From positions 1 through 33,288 of the forward strand of contig QOAX01000295.1 in the NCBI GenBank assembly GCA_003972865.1: a stretch of 33,288 nucleotides of DNA, read 5' to 3'. The position numbers and the translations under genes are program-made. The first letter of the stretch is position 1; every line of letters begins with the position of its first letter. Under the pieces are notes generated by a model that worked only from the letters and a program-made list of their open reading frames with translations, ran no database searches and had not been told where the DNA came from. Positions 8,443 through 17,117 of this stretch are shown here, piece by piece. The stretch is from Verrucomicrobiota bacterium. Its GTDB lineage: Bacteria > Verrucomicrobiota > Verrucomicrobiia > Limisphaerales > UBA1096.

Positions 8443-9711
8443 TTATTTTGCCAGGTCGAGGCAGATGAGGTTGCCTCCCTTTTTCTTGATGCCGTCCCGG
8501 ACGAACAGCCAACCGTCGACGTAGGCCGGCATGCACCAGTTTAGCCCGCAGACCTGGGTGCGGCCGAGTTCGTTGAAACCTCTTGGCGAGGCTTCAAAGA
8601 GACAGAGCTCGCCGCCGCTGCTGAGCGAGAGGATGTTTTTCCCCATTACGATGAACGCCGCCATGGCGCGCTTGGGATCGGGGAAGGAAAGGCTGTCGTC
8701 GCTCCAGGCGGTCTTGCCGGTGGCGATATCGACGCAGACGAGTTTTGCCGGATCGCCGATGCCGTAGTAGTGGCCGCCGACCCGGACGCCGTGGGTGATG
8801 TTCGGCTGCGCCTCGATGTTTTTCCATACCGGCTCAGCTTTGAGTCCGTCGTCGTCCGGCGAAATCGTGATGCCCCGCAGGCCGGTTTGGTGGGAGCCGA
8901 CGACCACCGTGTTGCCATGAACAACCGGCGCGGCGACGTGGCGGCCGTAGTCGGTTTTCATCGGCACTTTCCATAGTTCCGCGCCGTTGCGGACATCGAC
9001 TCCGACCGCACCCTCGACGAAAAAGCAGACGAATTGCTGAAGCCCAGCGATGGTGGCAGGGATCGGCGGCGGGTAGCCGGGTTCGTAGTCGAGCGAGTTC
9101 CAGATTATTTCGCCGTTGGCTCGGTTGAAGCAGACGATGCCGGTTCCCTTCCCGCCGACCAGCGCGTACACCATGCCCCCGATGACGAGCGGTGCGCCGG
9201 TGAAGCCGTGGCGCCGAGCGCCGGGCACGCGGCCTTTTTCGCCGACGAACTTCATGCCCAACTTGGCGTAGTCGAGTTCCCATTGGACTTTGCCGTTCCG
9301 GGCGCTGAGACAGTGGAGAGTGCCACGGCTGCATTGCGCGAACACCTGGCCTCCGTCCACCACTGGCGTGCAGCGCGGACCGCGCGGGCCTTGGCCATCC
9401 TCAAAAACAGGTGCCAGCCCCTTGGCCCATTTCTCCGAGCCATCGGCAGCCGAGAGGGCGCCCATGGTTTCCTTCCCACCGCGATTCTCGAAATGGAACA
9501 CCGTGCCGTCGGCGACGACCGGCGACGACAGTCCTTCACCCGATTTGATCTTCCAAACGATTCTCGGCTGATCCGGCAATTGGGTCAGGGCTAAGCCCTT
9601 GGCCGGCAGGACGCCGTCTCGGGTCGGGCCGCGCCATTGCGGCCAATCGACTGCCTGGGCCAGGGACGCTTGGCCAAGCGCGGCGATGAGTAGCGATATT
9701 CGAAATTGCAT
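8443..9711 (-). CDS. Secreted PQQ-like beta-propeller protein
   Basis: The product has 422 aa. A short signal peptide (MQFRISLLIAALGQASLAQA) is followed by the DWPQWRGPTRDGV opening common to the PVC 'PQQ-binding-like beta-propeller repeat' family. Repeated blade motifs of the type A-x-DG-x-x-x-W follow (for example SAADGSEKWAKG, SARNGKVQWELD, NRANGEIIWNS, DIATGKTAWSD). The fold is BamB/quinoprotein-like. Whether PQQ is bound cannot be told, and a scaffold or sensor role is as likely as dehydrogenase activity. A homologous protein with the same opening (DWPNWRGPDHNG) is encoded at 27975-29390. The gene is divergent from the DMT permease. A perfect palindrome copy lies in the signal-peptide codons (ALGQAS). 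Confidence 0.85.
   Translation of the reverse strand: MQFRISLLIAALGQASLAQAVDWPQWRGPTRDGVLPAKGLALTQLPDQPRIVWKIKSGEGLSSPVVADGTVFHFENRGGKETMGALSAADGSEKWAKGLAPVFEDGQGPRGPRCTPVVDGGQVFAQCSRGTLHCLSARNGKVQWELDYAKLGMKFVGEKGRVPGARRHGFTGAPLVIGGMVYALVGGKGTGIVCFNRANGEIIWNSLDYEPGYPPPIPATIAGLQQFVCFFVEGAVGVDVRNGAELWKVPMKTDYGRHVAAPVVHGNTVVVGSHQTGLRGITISPDDDGLKAEPVWKNIEAQPNITHGVRVGGHYYGIGDPAKLVCVDIATGKTAWSDDSLSFPDPKRAMAAFIVMGKNILSLSSGGELCLFEASPRGFNELGRTQVCGLNWCMPAYVDGWLFVRDGIKKKGGNLICLDLAK
9668..9679. repeat. Iterated palindrome GCTTGGCCAAGC, perfect copy
   Basis: Perfect copy, extendable to CGCTTGGCCAAGCG (9667-9680), in the signal-peptide codons of the PQQ-propeller gene. A variant with one change (TTGGCCAG) lies at 9770, a few bases before the start of the divergent permease. 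Confidence 0.85.
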
Positions 9712-9782
9712 CGCGGCGAATTCAGTCTTTTAGCGGCGGTGCGTCAAGCGATAACGTGCGCGAGGCCGCTTGGCCAGGCGCG

Positions 9783-10715
9783 ATGAATCGGGACAAACTC
9801 GGCAGCAACCTGTTACTGCTCATCACCAGCACCATCTGGGGCTTCGGTTTCGTGGCGCAGGAAATGGGCTCGGCGCATCTTGGCCCGAACGCCTTCAACG
9901 GCATGCGCTACTCACTGGGAGTGGTGTGCCTGCTGGTGATCCTGCTGGCGTGGCATCGTGGGAAAGCAATGGACGGCTTCCGGTCCCGCGACTGGGTGAA
10001 GGCCAGCCTCAGCGCCGGGCTGTTCCTGTTCCTCGGCTCGCTGTTGCAGCAGGCGGGGATAGGCGATGAGGCCACCGGGGCCGGCAAGGCGGGATTCATC
10101 ACCGGGCTGTACGTGGTGATCGTCCCGGCACTTGGCTTGATGGTGGGCCACCGGACAAATTTGCAGACGTGGGCCGGCGTGGTGCTGGCGACGGTGGGGC
10201 TGTGGCTGCTGAGTTTCAAGCAGGCCGATGCGCAGTGGGCGATCGGTCAGGGCGACCTGCTGGTGTTCTTCGGGGCGTTTTGTTGGGCGGGACATGTGCT
10301 GGTGATCGATCGGTTCACCAATCGCGTATCGTCCCTGCATTTGGCCATCGGGCAAGTGACGGTGTGCGCCGGGGCAAGTTGGGGGGTTGCGGCGTTCAGT
10401 GAACCGTTGAAATTGGCCAAGTTTCAGGCGGCGTTCATGCCGGCGCTTTACCTCGGCGTGATGTCGATCGCCATCGCATTCACGCTGCAAATCATCGGCC
10501 AGCGAAAGGCGCACCCGACCCATGCCTCGATCATTTTCGCGATGGAGGCCGTGGTGGGCGCGTTCGCCGGCTGGCTGATCCTGCACGAAAAACTGACCGA
10601 GCGGGAACTGACCGGCTGCGTGCTGATGTTCTGCGGGATGGTGCTGTCGCAGTTGCCCGTTCGCCTCATCCGCCTCGGCCTCACGCGCCGGGCGAACCAC
10701 AAGCCGCCTGCCTGA
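9783..10715 (+). CDS. DMT-superfamily (EamA) permease
   Basis: The product has 310 aa from ATG 9783 (MNRDKLGSNLLLL). The upstream extension to 9756 runs through a palindrome variant and is rejected. About ten hydrophobic helices are arranged as two EamA repeats. The first begins LLLLITSTIWGFGFVAQEMG, and the second has the typical FGAFCWAGHVLVIDRFT and ending MEAVVGAFAGWLILHEKLTERELTGCVLMFCGMVLSQ. This is an inner-membrane exporter or importer of small metabolites. The substrate cannot be inferred. The gene is convergent with the ACT protein; their stops are two bases apart and lie within a small palindrome. Confidence 0.9.
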   Translation: MNRDKLGSNLLLLITSTIWGFGFVAQEMGSAHLGPNAFNGMRYSLGVVCLLVILLAWHRGKAMDGFRSRDWVKASLSAGLFLFLGSLLQQAGIGDEATGAGKAGFITGLYVVIVPALGLMVGHRTNLQTWAGVVLATVGLWLLSFKQADAQWAIGQGDLLVFFGAFCWAGHVLVIDRFTNRVSSLHLAIGQVTVCAGASWGVAAFSEPLKLAKFQAAFMPALYLGVMSIAIAFTLQIIGQRKAHPTHASIIFAMEAVVGAFAGWLILHEKLTERELTGCVLMFCGMVLSQLPVRLIRLGLTRRANHKPPA

Positions 10716-10722
10716 GTTCAGG
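10711..10722. terminator. Short palindrome holding both stops of a convergent pair
   Basis: CCTGA-GT-TCAGG is a perfect short inverted repeat. The permease TGA and the ACT-protein TGA (TCA on the plus strand) sit in opposite arms, as at the fabI/epimerase junction. It has no T-run and a very small loop, so terminator function is doubtful. Confidence 0.25.
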
Positions 10723-11119
10723 AATCACTTACCAACAGTTCATCCTTCACCAATGCCCTCGCCTTCTCGAGCGGCTCGGCGCTGACGGCGATGGCGCCCC
10801 AGTCGCCGTGATGCTGGACGAGTCGCATGCTGCGCACCTGCAGGTTGGCGTCCCGGAAGCGCTTGGCCAAGTGGGCGATGGCGCCGGGCTCGTCTTTCAC
10901 GCGAACCACAAGCGCGTCCTCGGTGATGGCATTCCAACCGGCGTTGCGCAGGACGCGCAGGGCGCGGTCGTACTGATCCACCTTGAGCATTACCATACCC
11001 ATGTCGTCGATTTTCTTGGCGTCGAGCGACTCGATGTTGATGTCGTTGCTGCCGAGCGCCGAGGTAATGTCGGCGGTGAGTCCGTTGTAATCCTTGGTGA
11101 CGATGGTGATCTGGTTCAT
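10718..11119 (-). CDS. Tandem ACT-domain protein
   Basis: The product has 133 aa and consists of two ACT-like halves. The first is MNQITIVTKDYNGLTADITSALGSNDINIESLDA and the second DALVVRVKDEPGAIAHLAKRFRDANLQVRSMRLV; each has the beta-strand, then D-x-x-G/PG-x-l/iA helix pattern of amino-acid-binding ACT modules. No catalytic domain is attached. Such stand-alone ACT pairs are usually sensors of amino acids that act on a partner enzyme. The partner is not identifiable here. The gene is divergent from the CRTAC1-type gene, and the shared upstream region carries a perfect inverted repeat (11169-11193). Confidence 0.85.
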   Translation of the reverse strand: MNQITIVTKDYNGLTADITSALGSNDINIESLDAKKIDDMGMVMLKVDQYDRALRVLRNAGWNAITEDALVVRVKDEPGAIAHLAKRFRDANLQVRSMRLVQHHGDWGAIAVSAEPLEKARALVKDELLVSDS

Positions 11120-11168
11120 GATGAGTGGAGGGCGATGTCAGCAGCAACAATCTGCACGGCAAGCTGTC

Positions 11169-11193
11169 ATTTGTCGAGTATTGTTCGACAAAT
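11169..11193. promoter_or_regulatory. Inverted repeat between divergent genes, candidate operator
   Basis: ATTTGTCGA and TCGACAAAT form a perfect 9-bp inverted repeat around a 7-base spacer (GTATTGT). It lies in the 112-base divergent region between the ACT-protein gene and the CRTAC1-type gene. The AT-rich arms stand out against the GC-rich surroundings. The size fits a dimeric regulator site, but no regulator gene is adjacent and the family is unknown. Confidence 0.5.
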
Positions 11194-11231
11194 CCCTTTG
11201 CTTCGCCCGGGGGCGGATTTAGGTTCCGCGC

Positions 11232-14200
11232 GTGATCGGATTGCCTCGCAGGCTGCTTTTGATTCTGCCGCTTGGCCTGCTGGCAACGCTTTTCCCCGGC
11301 TTGGCCAAGGGGCTCGAGTGGCAGGAGGCGGCCGGGCATCGCTTGGCTAAGCTCACGCTGCCGGCGCAGGGGCGGACCGGCTTCACGCAGCTCCCGACGG
11401 CCGCGCTTGGAATTCAGTTCACCAACCGCGTGTCGAGGGCGACGTTGGCGCGTCGTTCCAACCTCACGAACGGCTCGGGCGTGGCGCTTGGGGATGCCAA
11501 CGACGACGGTCTGTGCGACATCTACTTTTGCCGGCTCGAGGGCGACAACGAACTGTATCTCAACCAGGGCGGCTGGCGATTCCAACTCGCGCCCAACGCC
11601 AACGGCGCGGCGGCGGCCGGGCACCTGACGCGCGGCGCGGCATTCGCCGACGTGAATGGCGACGGGTCGTTCGACCTGCTGCTCACCACGTTTCGCAAGG
11701 GCACACTTTGCCTGCTGAACGACGGCAAGGGGCAGTTCACCGACGCCACGGCCAAAGCCGGCTTGGAGAGCCGAACCTCCGGCACGACGCTGGCACTGGG
11801 TGACGTGGATCGCGACGGCGATCTCGACCTGTACGTGGCCAACTTTGGAGAGCTGGCGCTGCTGCGCGATGGCGGGTCGTTCGCGGTGCGGCGGGTGGGC
11901 GGCAAGTCGGTTGTGACAGGACAACACGCCAAGCGGCTGAAGATCATCAACGGCAAGCTGATCGAGTTTGGCGAGACGGACGCCTTTTATCTCAACGACG
12001 GTCACGGCGTGTTTCAGCGCGTGCCGTGGGGCGACGGGCGATTTGTCCGTTCCGATGGCCAGCGGCTCGCCGAGCCGCTCGACTTCGGCTTGTGCGTGCA
12101 GATGCGCGACATCAACGGCGACGGCTTCGCGGACATTTACGTCTGCAACGATTTCCAGACGCCGGACCGGTTCTGGCTCAACGACGGTGCCGGGAAGTTT
12201 CGCGCGGCCGGCCCGGAGGCGGTGCGCTCGGTGGCCTACGCCTCGATGGGGGCGGACTTCACCGACATCGATCGTGACGGGCACACCGACTTTTTCGTGG
12301 TCGAGATGCTGAGCCGCGACGCGTCCACGCGGCTGACGAAAGCCAGCCCGAACAACCCGCTGCCCCCGGTGCCGGGCGGTGTTGCCACGCGCCTGCAGGT
12401 GGCGCGCAACACCCTGTTTTGGAATCGCGGCGACGGCACCTTCGCCGAGGTGGGCCGCTACGCCGGTGTCGAGGCGACCGACTGGTCGTGGCAGCCGGTA
12501 TTCCTCGACGTGGACCTGGACGGCTACGACGATCTGCTCGTCACCAACGGGCATCTGCACGATGTCAACGACCGCGACTCGCAGGCCCGTTACGCGCGCA
12601 TCCCCAAGGCCAAGCGCGAGCAGCTCGGTCTGCTGATGTTCCCGCCAAACACCACGGCCAATGTCGCGTACCGAAACCTGGGCGATTTTCGGTTCGCAGA
12701 GACGGGGCAGGCGTGGGGGTTCAACTCGCCGCAAATGTCCCACGGCATCGCCACCGGCGACCTCGACAACGACGGCGATCTCGACCTCGTCGTCAACTGC
12801 CTCAACCAGCCGCCGTTGATTTATCGCAACGACACGATCGCGCCGCGCGTGGCGGTGCAACTGCGCGGCCTGCCGCCGAACACCCACGGCATCGGCGCGC
12901 GCGTGACGGTGGCCGTCGACAACATTCGGCAGACGCAGGAGATCGTCGCCGGCGGCCGCTACCTCTCCGGCGACCAGCCGCTGCGGATGTTCGCGATGGG
13001 CACCGGCTCGCTGAAGCGATCGATCGAGGTTGCTTGGCCAAGCGGACGCCGGTCGTTTATCGCCAACCCGCAGCCGAACCACATTTACGAGATTGCCGAG
13101 CCAAGCGGCGAGTTACCGAAACCGGCCTTGGCCAGGCAGAAGCCGGAGCCATTCTTTGAGGACGCCAGCCGGCTGCTCAATCACGCGCACGTTGAGAACG
13201 ATTACGACGACACCGCTCTGCAACCGCTCTTGCCGCGGCGGCTCGACCGCCCGGGGCCGGGCGTGGCGTGGCTCGATTTCGACAACGACGGTGACGACGA
13301 TCTGCTGCTCGGTGCCGGTGCAGGCTCTGCAGTTGTGGTTTACCAAAACCTGGGCGACGGACGGTTCGGGGTCGTGTCGAGCGCCGCCGGCTTGAAGATG
13401 CCCGGCGACGTGGTGAGCGCCTGCGGCTGGGTGGACGGCAGTGGCCGGCGTACCTGGCTGGTGGCGGTGACAAACTACGAGTCGCCGCGATCCCGGGCGC
13501 GGCTGAGGACGTTCAAGAAAAGCGGCGGGCTGGCCCGTGGCGGCCAGTCGCTCGAGGGCATCATGCCGGGGCCGATCGCCGTGGCGGATGTCGATGCTGA
13601 CGGCGACCTCGACGTGTTCATCGGCGGCCGGGCGGTCACGGGGCATTATCCGCAGGCGAGCGTCTCGATGCTTTTGCGCAACACCACGCGGAGCCTCGAG
13701 CCGGCCGGCGGCACGCTGGGCCAGGCGCTTGGTCTCGTGAACGGCGCGGTGTTCAGTGATCTCGATGGCGACCGTTTTCCCGAGCTGATCGTGGCGACCG
13801 AGTGGGGGCCGGTGCGTGTCTTCAAGAACCAGCAGGGCACATTCAGCGAGGTGACCGAAGCGCTTGGCCTGGGCGGGTTGACCGGCCTCTGGCAGGGCGT
13901 GGCCACCGGCGACTTCGACGGCGACGGGCGCATCGACATCGTCGCCACCAACTGGGGACTCAACTCGTCGCTGCGGCCGAACGTCATCAATCCGCCGCGC
14001 CTCCACTATAATTTCACCGACTCGAGCGTGCCGACCTCGCTCATTCTCGCCGCCTGGGATGAACGGCTGAAACAATACCTGCCGAGCCGCGATCTGCCCG
14101 CGCTGTTTCGCGGCTATCCCGGCTTGCGCGGTGTGTTCCAGTCGCACCGCGAATTCGCCGGGGCCGGCGTGCTGAAGTTGATGGATCATCACCCGTCGCC

Positions 14201-14900
14201 GGCCCGGTCCGTGACCGCAGCGGTGCTGCAATCGATGGTGTTCCTGAATCGCAAGGAAGGCTTCGAGCCGAAGCCGCTGCCGCCGGAGGCGCAGTTGTCG
14301 CCGGCGTTCGGCGTGTCAGTCGGCGACCTCGACGGCGACGGAATCGATGACCTGTTCCTCGCGCAGAACTTCGCCGCGTTCCCGACCGACGCAGACCGGC
14401 TCGACGCCGGCCGCGGACTGTGGCTGCGCGGCCTTGGCCAGGCCAACTTCACGGCGGTGAAAGGCGACGAGGCCGGCCTGATAATGTACGGCGACCAACG
14501 CGCATGCGCCCTGGCCGACTACGACGCCGACGGCCGGCTCGACTTGGTCGTCACACAGAGCGGCGGGCGCACCCGGTTGTTCCGCAACAACAAAGCCAAG
14601 CCGGGCCTGCGCGTGCGCCTCGTTGGCGGCAAGCTGAATCCGGACGCCATCGGCTCGGCCGCCCGCCTGCACTTTGGCCAGGCGCAGGACGCCCCCACCG
14701 GCACTTGGCGCGAGTGGCAACTGGGCAGCGGCTACGGTTCGCAGGACGGCTTGGTCAAGGTCTTGGCCACGCCACAGCCGCCCAATGCCATCGAGGTTCG
14801 TTGGCCAAGCGGCAAAACGACGCGCACGTCGCTCCCAGCCGGCCTGACCGGGATCACCCTCACGCCGGACGGAAAAATTCTCGAACAGAAAACCAAGTAG
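11232..14900 (+). CDS. CRTAC1-type FG-GAP/VCBS repeat protein with two ASPIC/UnbV regions
   Basis: The product has 1222 aa from GTG 11232, with a signal peptide (RRLLLILPLGLLATLFPGLAKG). By eye about 13 calcium-binding-type repeats are visible, for example GDVDRDGDLDLYVAN, TDIDRDGHTDFFV, LDFDNDGDDDLLLG and GDLDGDGIDDLFLAQN, as in FG-GAP/VCBS beta-propellers. Two ASPIC/UnbV-like segments close the two halves, at about 535-635 (EVAWPSGRRSF) and 1120-1220 (EVRWPSGKTTR). The whole protein therefore looks like two CRTAC1 units in tandem. It is exported; an outer-surface or extracellular structural/binding role is likely, but no activity is established. The long minus-strand ORFs of 780 and 372 aa over this gene are shadows. 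Perfect and near-perfect palindrome copies encode both WPSG motifs. Confidence 0.88.
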   Translation: MIGLPRRLLLILPLGLLATLFPGLAKGLEWQEAAGHRLAKLTLPAQGRTGFTQLPTAALGIQFTNRVSRATLARRSNLTNGSGVALGDANDDGLCDIYFCRLEGDNELYLNQGGWRFQLAPNANGAAAAGHLTRGAAFADVNGDGSFDLLLTTFRKGTLCLLNDGKGQFTDATAKAGLESRTSGTTLALGDVDRDGDLDLYVANFGELALLRDGGSFAVRRVGGKSVVTGQHAKRLKIINGKLIEFGETDAFYLNDGHGVFQRVPWGDGRFVRSDGQRLAEPLDFGLCVQMRDINGDGFADIYVCNDFQTPDRFWLNDGAGKFRAAGPEAVRSVAYASMGADFTDIDRDGHTDFFVVEMLSRDASTRLTKASPNNPLPPVPGGVATRLQVARNTLFWNRGDGTFAEVGRYAGVEATDWSWQPVFLDVDLDGYDDLLVTNGHLHDVNDRDSQARYARIPKAKREQLGLLMFPPNTTANVAYRNLGDFRFAETGQAWGFNSPQMSHGIATGDLDNDGDLDLVVNCLNQPPLIYRNDTIAPRVAVQLRGLPPNTHGIGARVTVAVDNIRQTQEIVAGGRYLSGDQPLRMFAMGTGSLKRSIEVAWPSGRRSFIANPQPNHIYEIAEPSGELPKPALARQKPEPFFEDASRLLNHAHVENDYDDTALQPLLPRRLDRPGPGVAWLDFDNDGDDDLLLGAGAGSAVVVYQNLGDGRFGVVSSAAGLKMPGDVVSACGWVDGSGRRTWLVAVTNYESPRSRARLRTFKKSGGLARGGQSLEGIMPGPIAVADVDADGDLDVFIGGRAVTGHYPQASVSMLLRNTTRSLEPAGGTLGQALGLVNGAVFSDLDGDRFPELIVATEWGPVRVFKNQQGTFSEVTEALGLGGLTGLWQGVATGDFDGDGRIDIVATNWGLNSSLRPNVINPPRLHYNFTDSSVPTSLILAAWDERLKQYLPSRDLPALFRGYPGLRGVFQSHREFAGAGVLKLMDHHPSPARSVTAAVLQSMVFLNRKEGFEPKPLPPEAQLSPAFGVSVGDLDGDGIDDLFLAQNFAAFPTDADRLDAGRGLWLRGLGQANFTAVKGDEAGLIMYGDQRACALADYDADGRLDLVVTQSGGRTRLFRNNKAKPGLRVRLVGGKLNPDAIGSAARLHFGQAQDAPTGTWREWQLGSGYGSQDGLVKVLATPQPPNAIEVRWPSGKTTRTSLPAGLTGITLTPDGKILEQKTK
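13032..13043. repeat. Iterated palindrome GCTTGGCCAAGC, perfect copy
   Basis: This perfect copy encodes AWPSG in the first ASPIC/UnbV segment. The equivalent WPSG of the second segment (14801-14808) also carries the TTGGCCAA core. Confidence 0.85.
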
Positions 14901-14952
14901 CGTGTCACTTTACGGTGACGCCAATGGTGGTGCATGCTAGCTTTTTCGCGCG

Positions 14953-17115
14953 TTGAAACAGATTGCCCAATATCAGGACGGACGGCTGGAACTGCAGGAG
15001 GTGCCGCGTCCCGTCCCGCCGCCGGGCGGGGTGCTGGTGCGCACGACACACTCGGTCATCTCGATTGGCACCGAGAAGATGAAGGTCGAGCAGGCCAAGA
15101 TGAACCTGCTCCAAAAAGCCAAGGCCAGGCCCGATCAGGTTCGCAAGGTGATCGATACCGCGCGAAACATCGGCTGGAAATCCGCCTACGAAAAAGTGCG
15201 CAACCGTCTCTCCTCGCCGACGCCGCTGGGCTACAGCGCGGCCGGGATTGTCGAGGCGGTGGACGAGGGCAACTCCCGTTTTCGCGTCGGCGACCGTGTG
15301 GCCTGCGGCGGCGCCGAGTGCGCGTTTCACGCCGAGTATATCGCCGTGCCGGACATGCTTGCGGCCAAGGTGCCGGAGCACGTGCCGATGTGGCAGGCGG
15401 CCTACACGACGCTGCTCTCCATCGCGATGCAGGCGGTGCGCCAGACCGAGCCGCGGCTTGGCGACCGTGTGTTGGTGATGGGGCAGGGGCTGGTCGGCCT
15501 GTTGGTCACCGGCCTGCTCAAGGCCAACGGCGCGCGCGTCATGGCGGTGGATCTCGAGGAGTCTCGCCGTGCCCACGCATCCGCGATGGGTGCCGAGCGG
15601 GTGGTGGTTTCGACGTCGCAGGATTTGCAGAATGAAGTTCGGGAGTGGACAGACGGCCACGGCGTCGATGCCGCGGTTGTCTGTGTCGGCACCGACAGCA
15701 ACGCGCCCATCGAGCAGTGCGCCGACGCGTTGCGCGACCGTGGCCGCATGGTCGATGTCGGCATCACGAAGATTGAGTTGCCGTGGCGCATCTTTGCCAA
15801 CAAGGAACTCGACGTGCGTTTTTCGCGCTCATACGGCCCGGGCCGGTACGATCCGTCGTACGAATGGGGCGGCGCCGATTATCCGATCGGCTACGTGCGC
15901 TGGACCGAGCAGCGCAACTTTCAGGCTTGTTTGCACCTGTTGAGTGAGGGAGAGATCGACCTGGGTGCGATCACCACCCGGCACGTGAAATTCGGGGATG
16001 CGTTGCCGGTGTACCAGTCGCTTGGGGACGGTGGTTCGCAGGACGTCGGCGTGGTGATGGAGTACGGCGAACCGGACGACGCACCGGACCAGGCCGAAGC
16101 CAAGCCAGCCACCGAGCCGGCCGACATCCCGTCGGCCAGACGCTTGGCCAAGCCGGTGAACCGGCTCGACGTGATCGGTGCGGGCAACTTCGCCCGGACG
16201 ATGCTGCTGCCGAGTCTCAAGGGCAGGATTCCGCTTGGCACGATCGTCAACAACACCGCGCTCAGCGCGAACCACGTGCGCGACAAGTTCGGCTTTGCCG
16301 AGGCGGCGAGCGACCCCGCGGCCGCGCTTGGCCAGGCGGGCGATGGCGCGGTGCTGATCGGCACGCGCAATCACCTGCATGCGCCGATGGTGATGGCCGC
16401 GCTCAAGTCGGGGCGGCATGTATTCGTCGAGAAACCGCTCTGTCTTTCGCGCGCCGAGCTAGATGAAATCGACGCGACGATTGCGGATCATCCGCAGAGC
16501 GTGCAGGTCGGGTTCAACCGCCGCTTCGCCCCGGCAAGCGTCGAGTTGAAGCGGCGGCTCGACCGTGTTCCGGGCCCGAAGTCGGCCAGCTACCGCGTGT
16601 ACGCCGGCAAGCTCGATGCCGGCCACTGGTACGCCAACCAGGACGAGAGCGGCGGGCGCGTCATCAGCGAGGGCTGCCACTTCCTCGACTACTTTTGTTT
16701 CCTGTTCGGCTCGCGGCCGGTGCGCGTCACGGCGCAGAGCACCTGGTCGGCCGGCGGGGCGCCGCCGTTGCCGGACAGCGTCACGGCGCAGGCCGAGTTT
16801 GCCGACGGCTCGAGTGGGCAGCTGATTTATTCCGCCGAGGGCGACACCACCTATCCCAAGGAGCATTGCACGGTTTACGGTTCCGGCATCGTGGCGGACA
16901 TCACCAACTTCCAGTCGCTGGCGATTTACCAGCGCGGCTCGAGGAAGCGGTTCCGATACAGTTCAAAGGGCCACGCCGAGCAGATGGCCGCGTGGCTGGC
17001 GTTCCTGCGCGGCGAGGCGGAGCACCCGCTGCCGTACGCTGGGGCGCGGCAAAGCATGCGGCTCACGTTCGCCGTGCTCGAGTCGATCCGCGAGGCCCGC
17101 TCGGTGGAGGTTTGA
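14953..17115 (+). CDS. Bi-domain oxidoreductase: zinc-dehydrogenase-like MDR fused to Gfo/Idh/MocA
   Basis: The product has 720 aa. Residues 1 to about 355 form a medium-chain dehydrogenase, with THSVISIGTEKMK, GYSAAGIVEAV, GDRVACGG and the nucleotide fold VLVMGQGLVGLLV. A linker of about 40 residues rich in A, E, P and D follows. Residues about 396-720 form a Gfo/Idh/MocA oxidoreductase, with Rossmann start VIGAGNFARTMLLPSL, the signature EKPL in HVFVEKPLCLS, and substrate-domain GGRVISEGCHFLDYF. This two-domain enzyme type often occurs in surface-polysaccharide loci; the substrate here is unknown. The start is TTG at 14953 with no strong ribosome site. It is the first gene of a five-gene run, with the next start two bases after its stop. 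A perfect palindrome copy encodes RRLAKP exactly in the linker. Confidence 0.88.
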   Translation: MKQIAQYQDGRLELQEVPRPVPPPGGVLVRTTHSVISIGTEKMKVEQAKMNLLQKAKARPDQVRKVIDTARNIGWKSAYEKVRNRLSSPTPLGYSAAGIVEAVDEGNSRFRVGDRVACGGAECAFHAEYIAVPDMLAAKVPEHVPMWQAAYTTLLSIAMQAVRQTEPRLGDRVLVMGQGLVGLLVTGLLKANGARVMAVDLEESRRAHASAMGAERVVVSTSQDLQNEVREWTDGHGVDAAVVCVGTDSNAPIEQCADALRDRGRMVDVGITKIELPWRIFANKELDVRFSRSYGPGRYDPSYEWGGADYPIGYVRWTEQRNFQACLHLLSEGEIDLGAITTRHVKFGDALPVYQSLGDGGSQDVGVVMEYGEPDDAPDQAEAKPATEPADIPSARRLAKPVNRLDVIGAGNFARTMLLPSLKGRIPLGTIVNNTALSANHVRDKFGFAEAASDPAAALGQAGDGAVLIGTRNHLHAPMVMAALKSGRHVFVEKPLCLSRAELDEIDATIADHPQSVQVGFNRRFAPASVELKRRLDRVPGPKSASYRVYAGKLDAGHWYANQDESGGRVISEGCHFLDYFCFLFGSRPVRVTAQSTWSAGGAPPLPDSVTAQAEFADGSSGQLIYSAEGDTTYPKEHCTVYGSGIVADITNFQSLAIYQRGSRKRFRYSSKGHAEQMAAWLAFLRGEAEHPLPYAGARQSMRLTFAVLESIREARSVEV
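16142..16153. repeat. Iterated palindrome GCTTGGCCAAGC, perfect copy
   Basis: Perfect copy in the interdomain linker of the bi-domain oxidoreductase (read as RLAKP), a place with little protein constraint. Confidence 0.85.
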
Positions 17116-17117
17116 GA

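Noticed and set aside
10740-13082. 780-aa minus-strand ORF over the CRTAC1-type gene
   Set aside because: It is a shadow of the GC-rich repeat gene. The product is a low-complexity Arg/His/Val/Ala string, and its end runs through the ACT gene in a wrong frame (HHEPDHHRHQGLQ).
13113-14231. 372-aa minus-strand ORF
   Set aside because: Antisense shadow of the CRTAC1-type gene, with no domain pattern.
14904-14919. GTCAC-TTTACG-GTGAC hairpin after the CRTAC1-type gene
   Set aside because: A five-base stem with no T-run; too weak to call a terminator.
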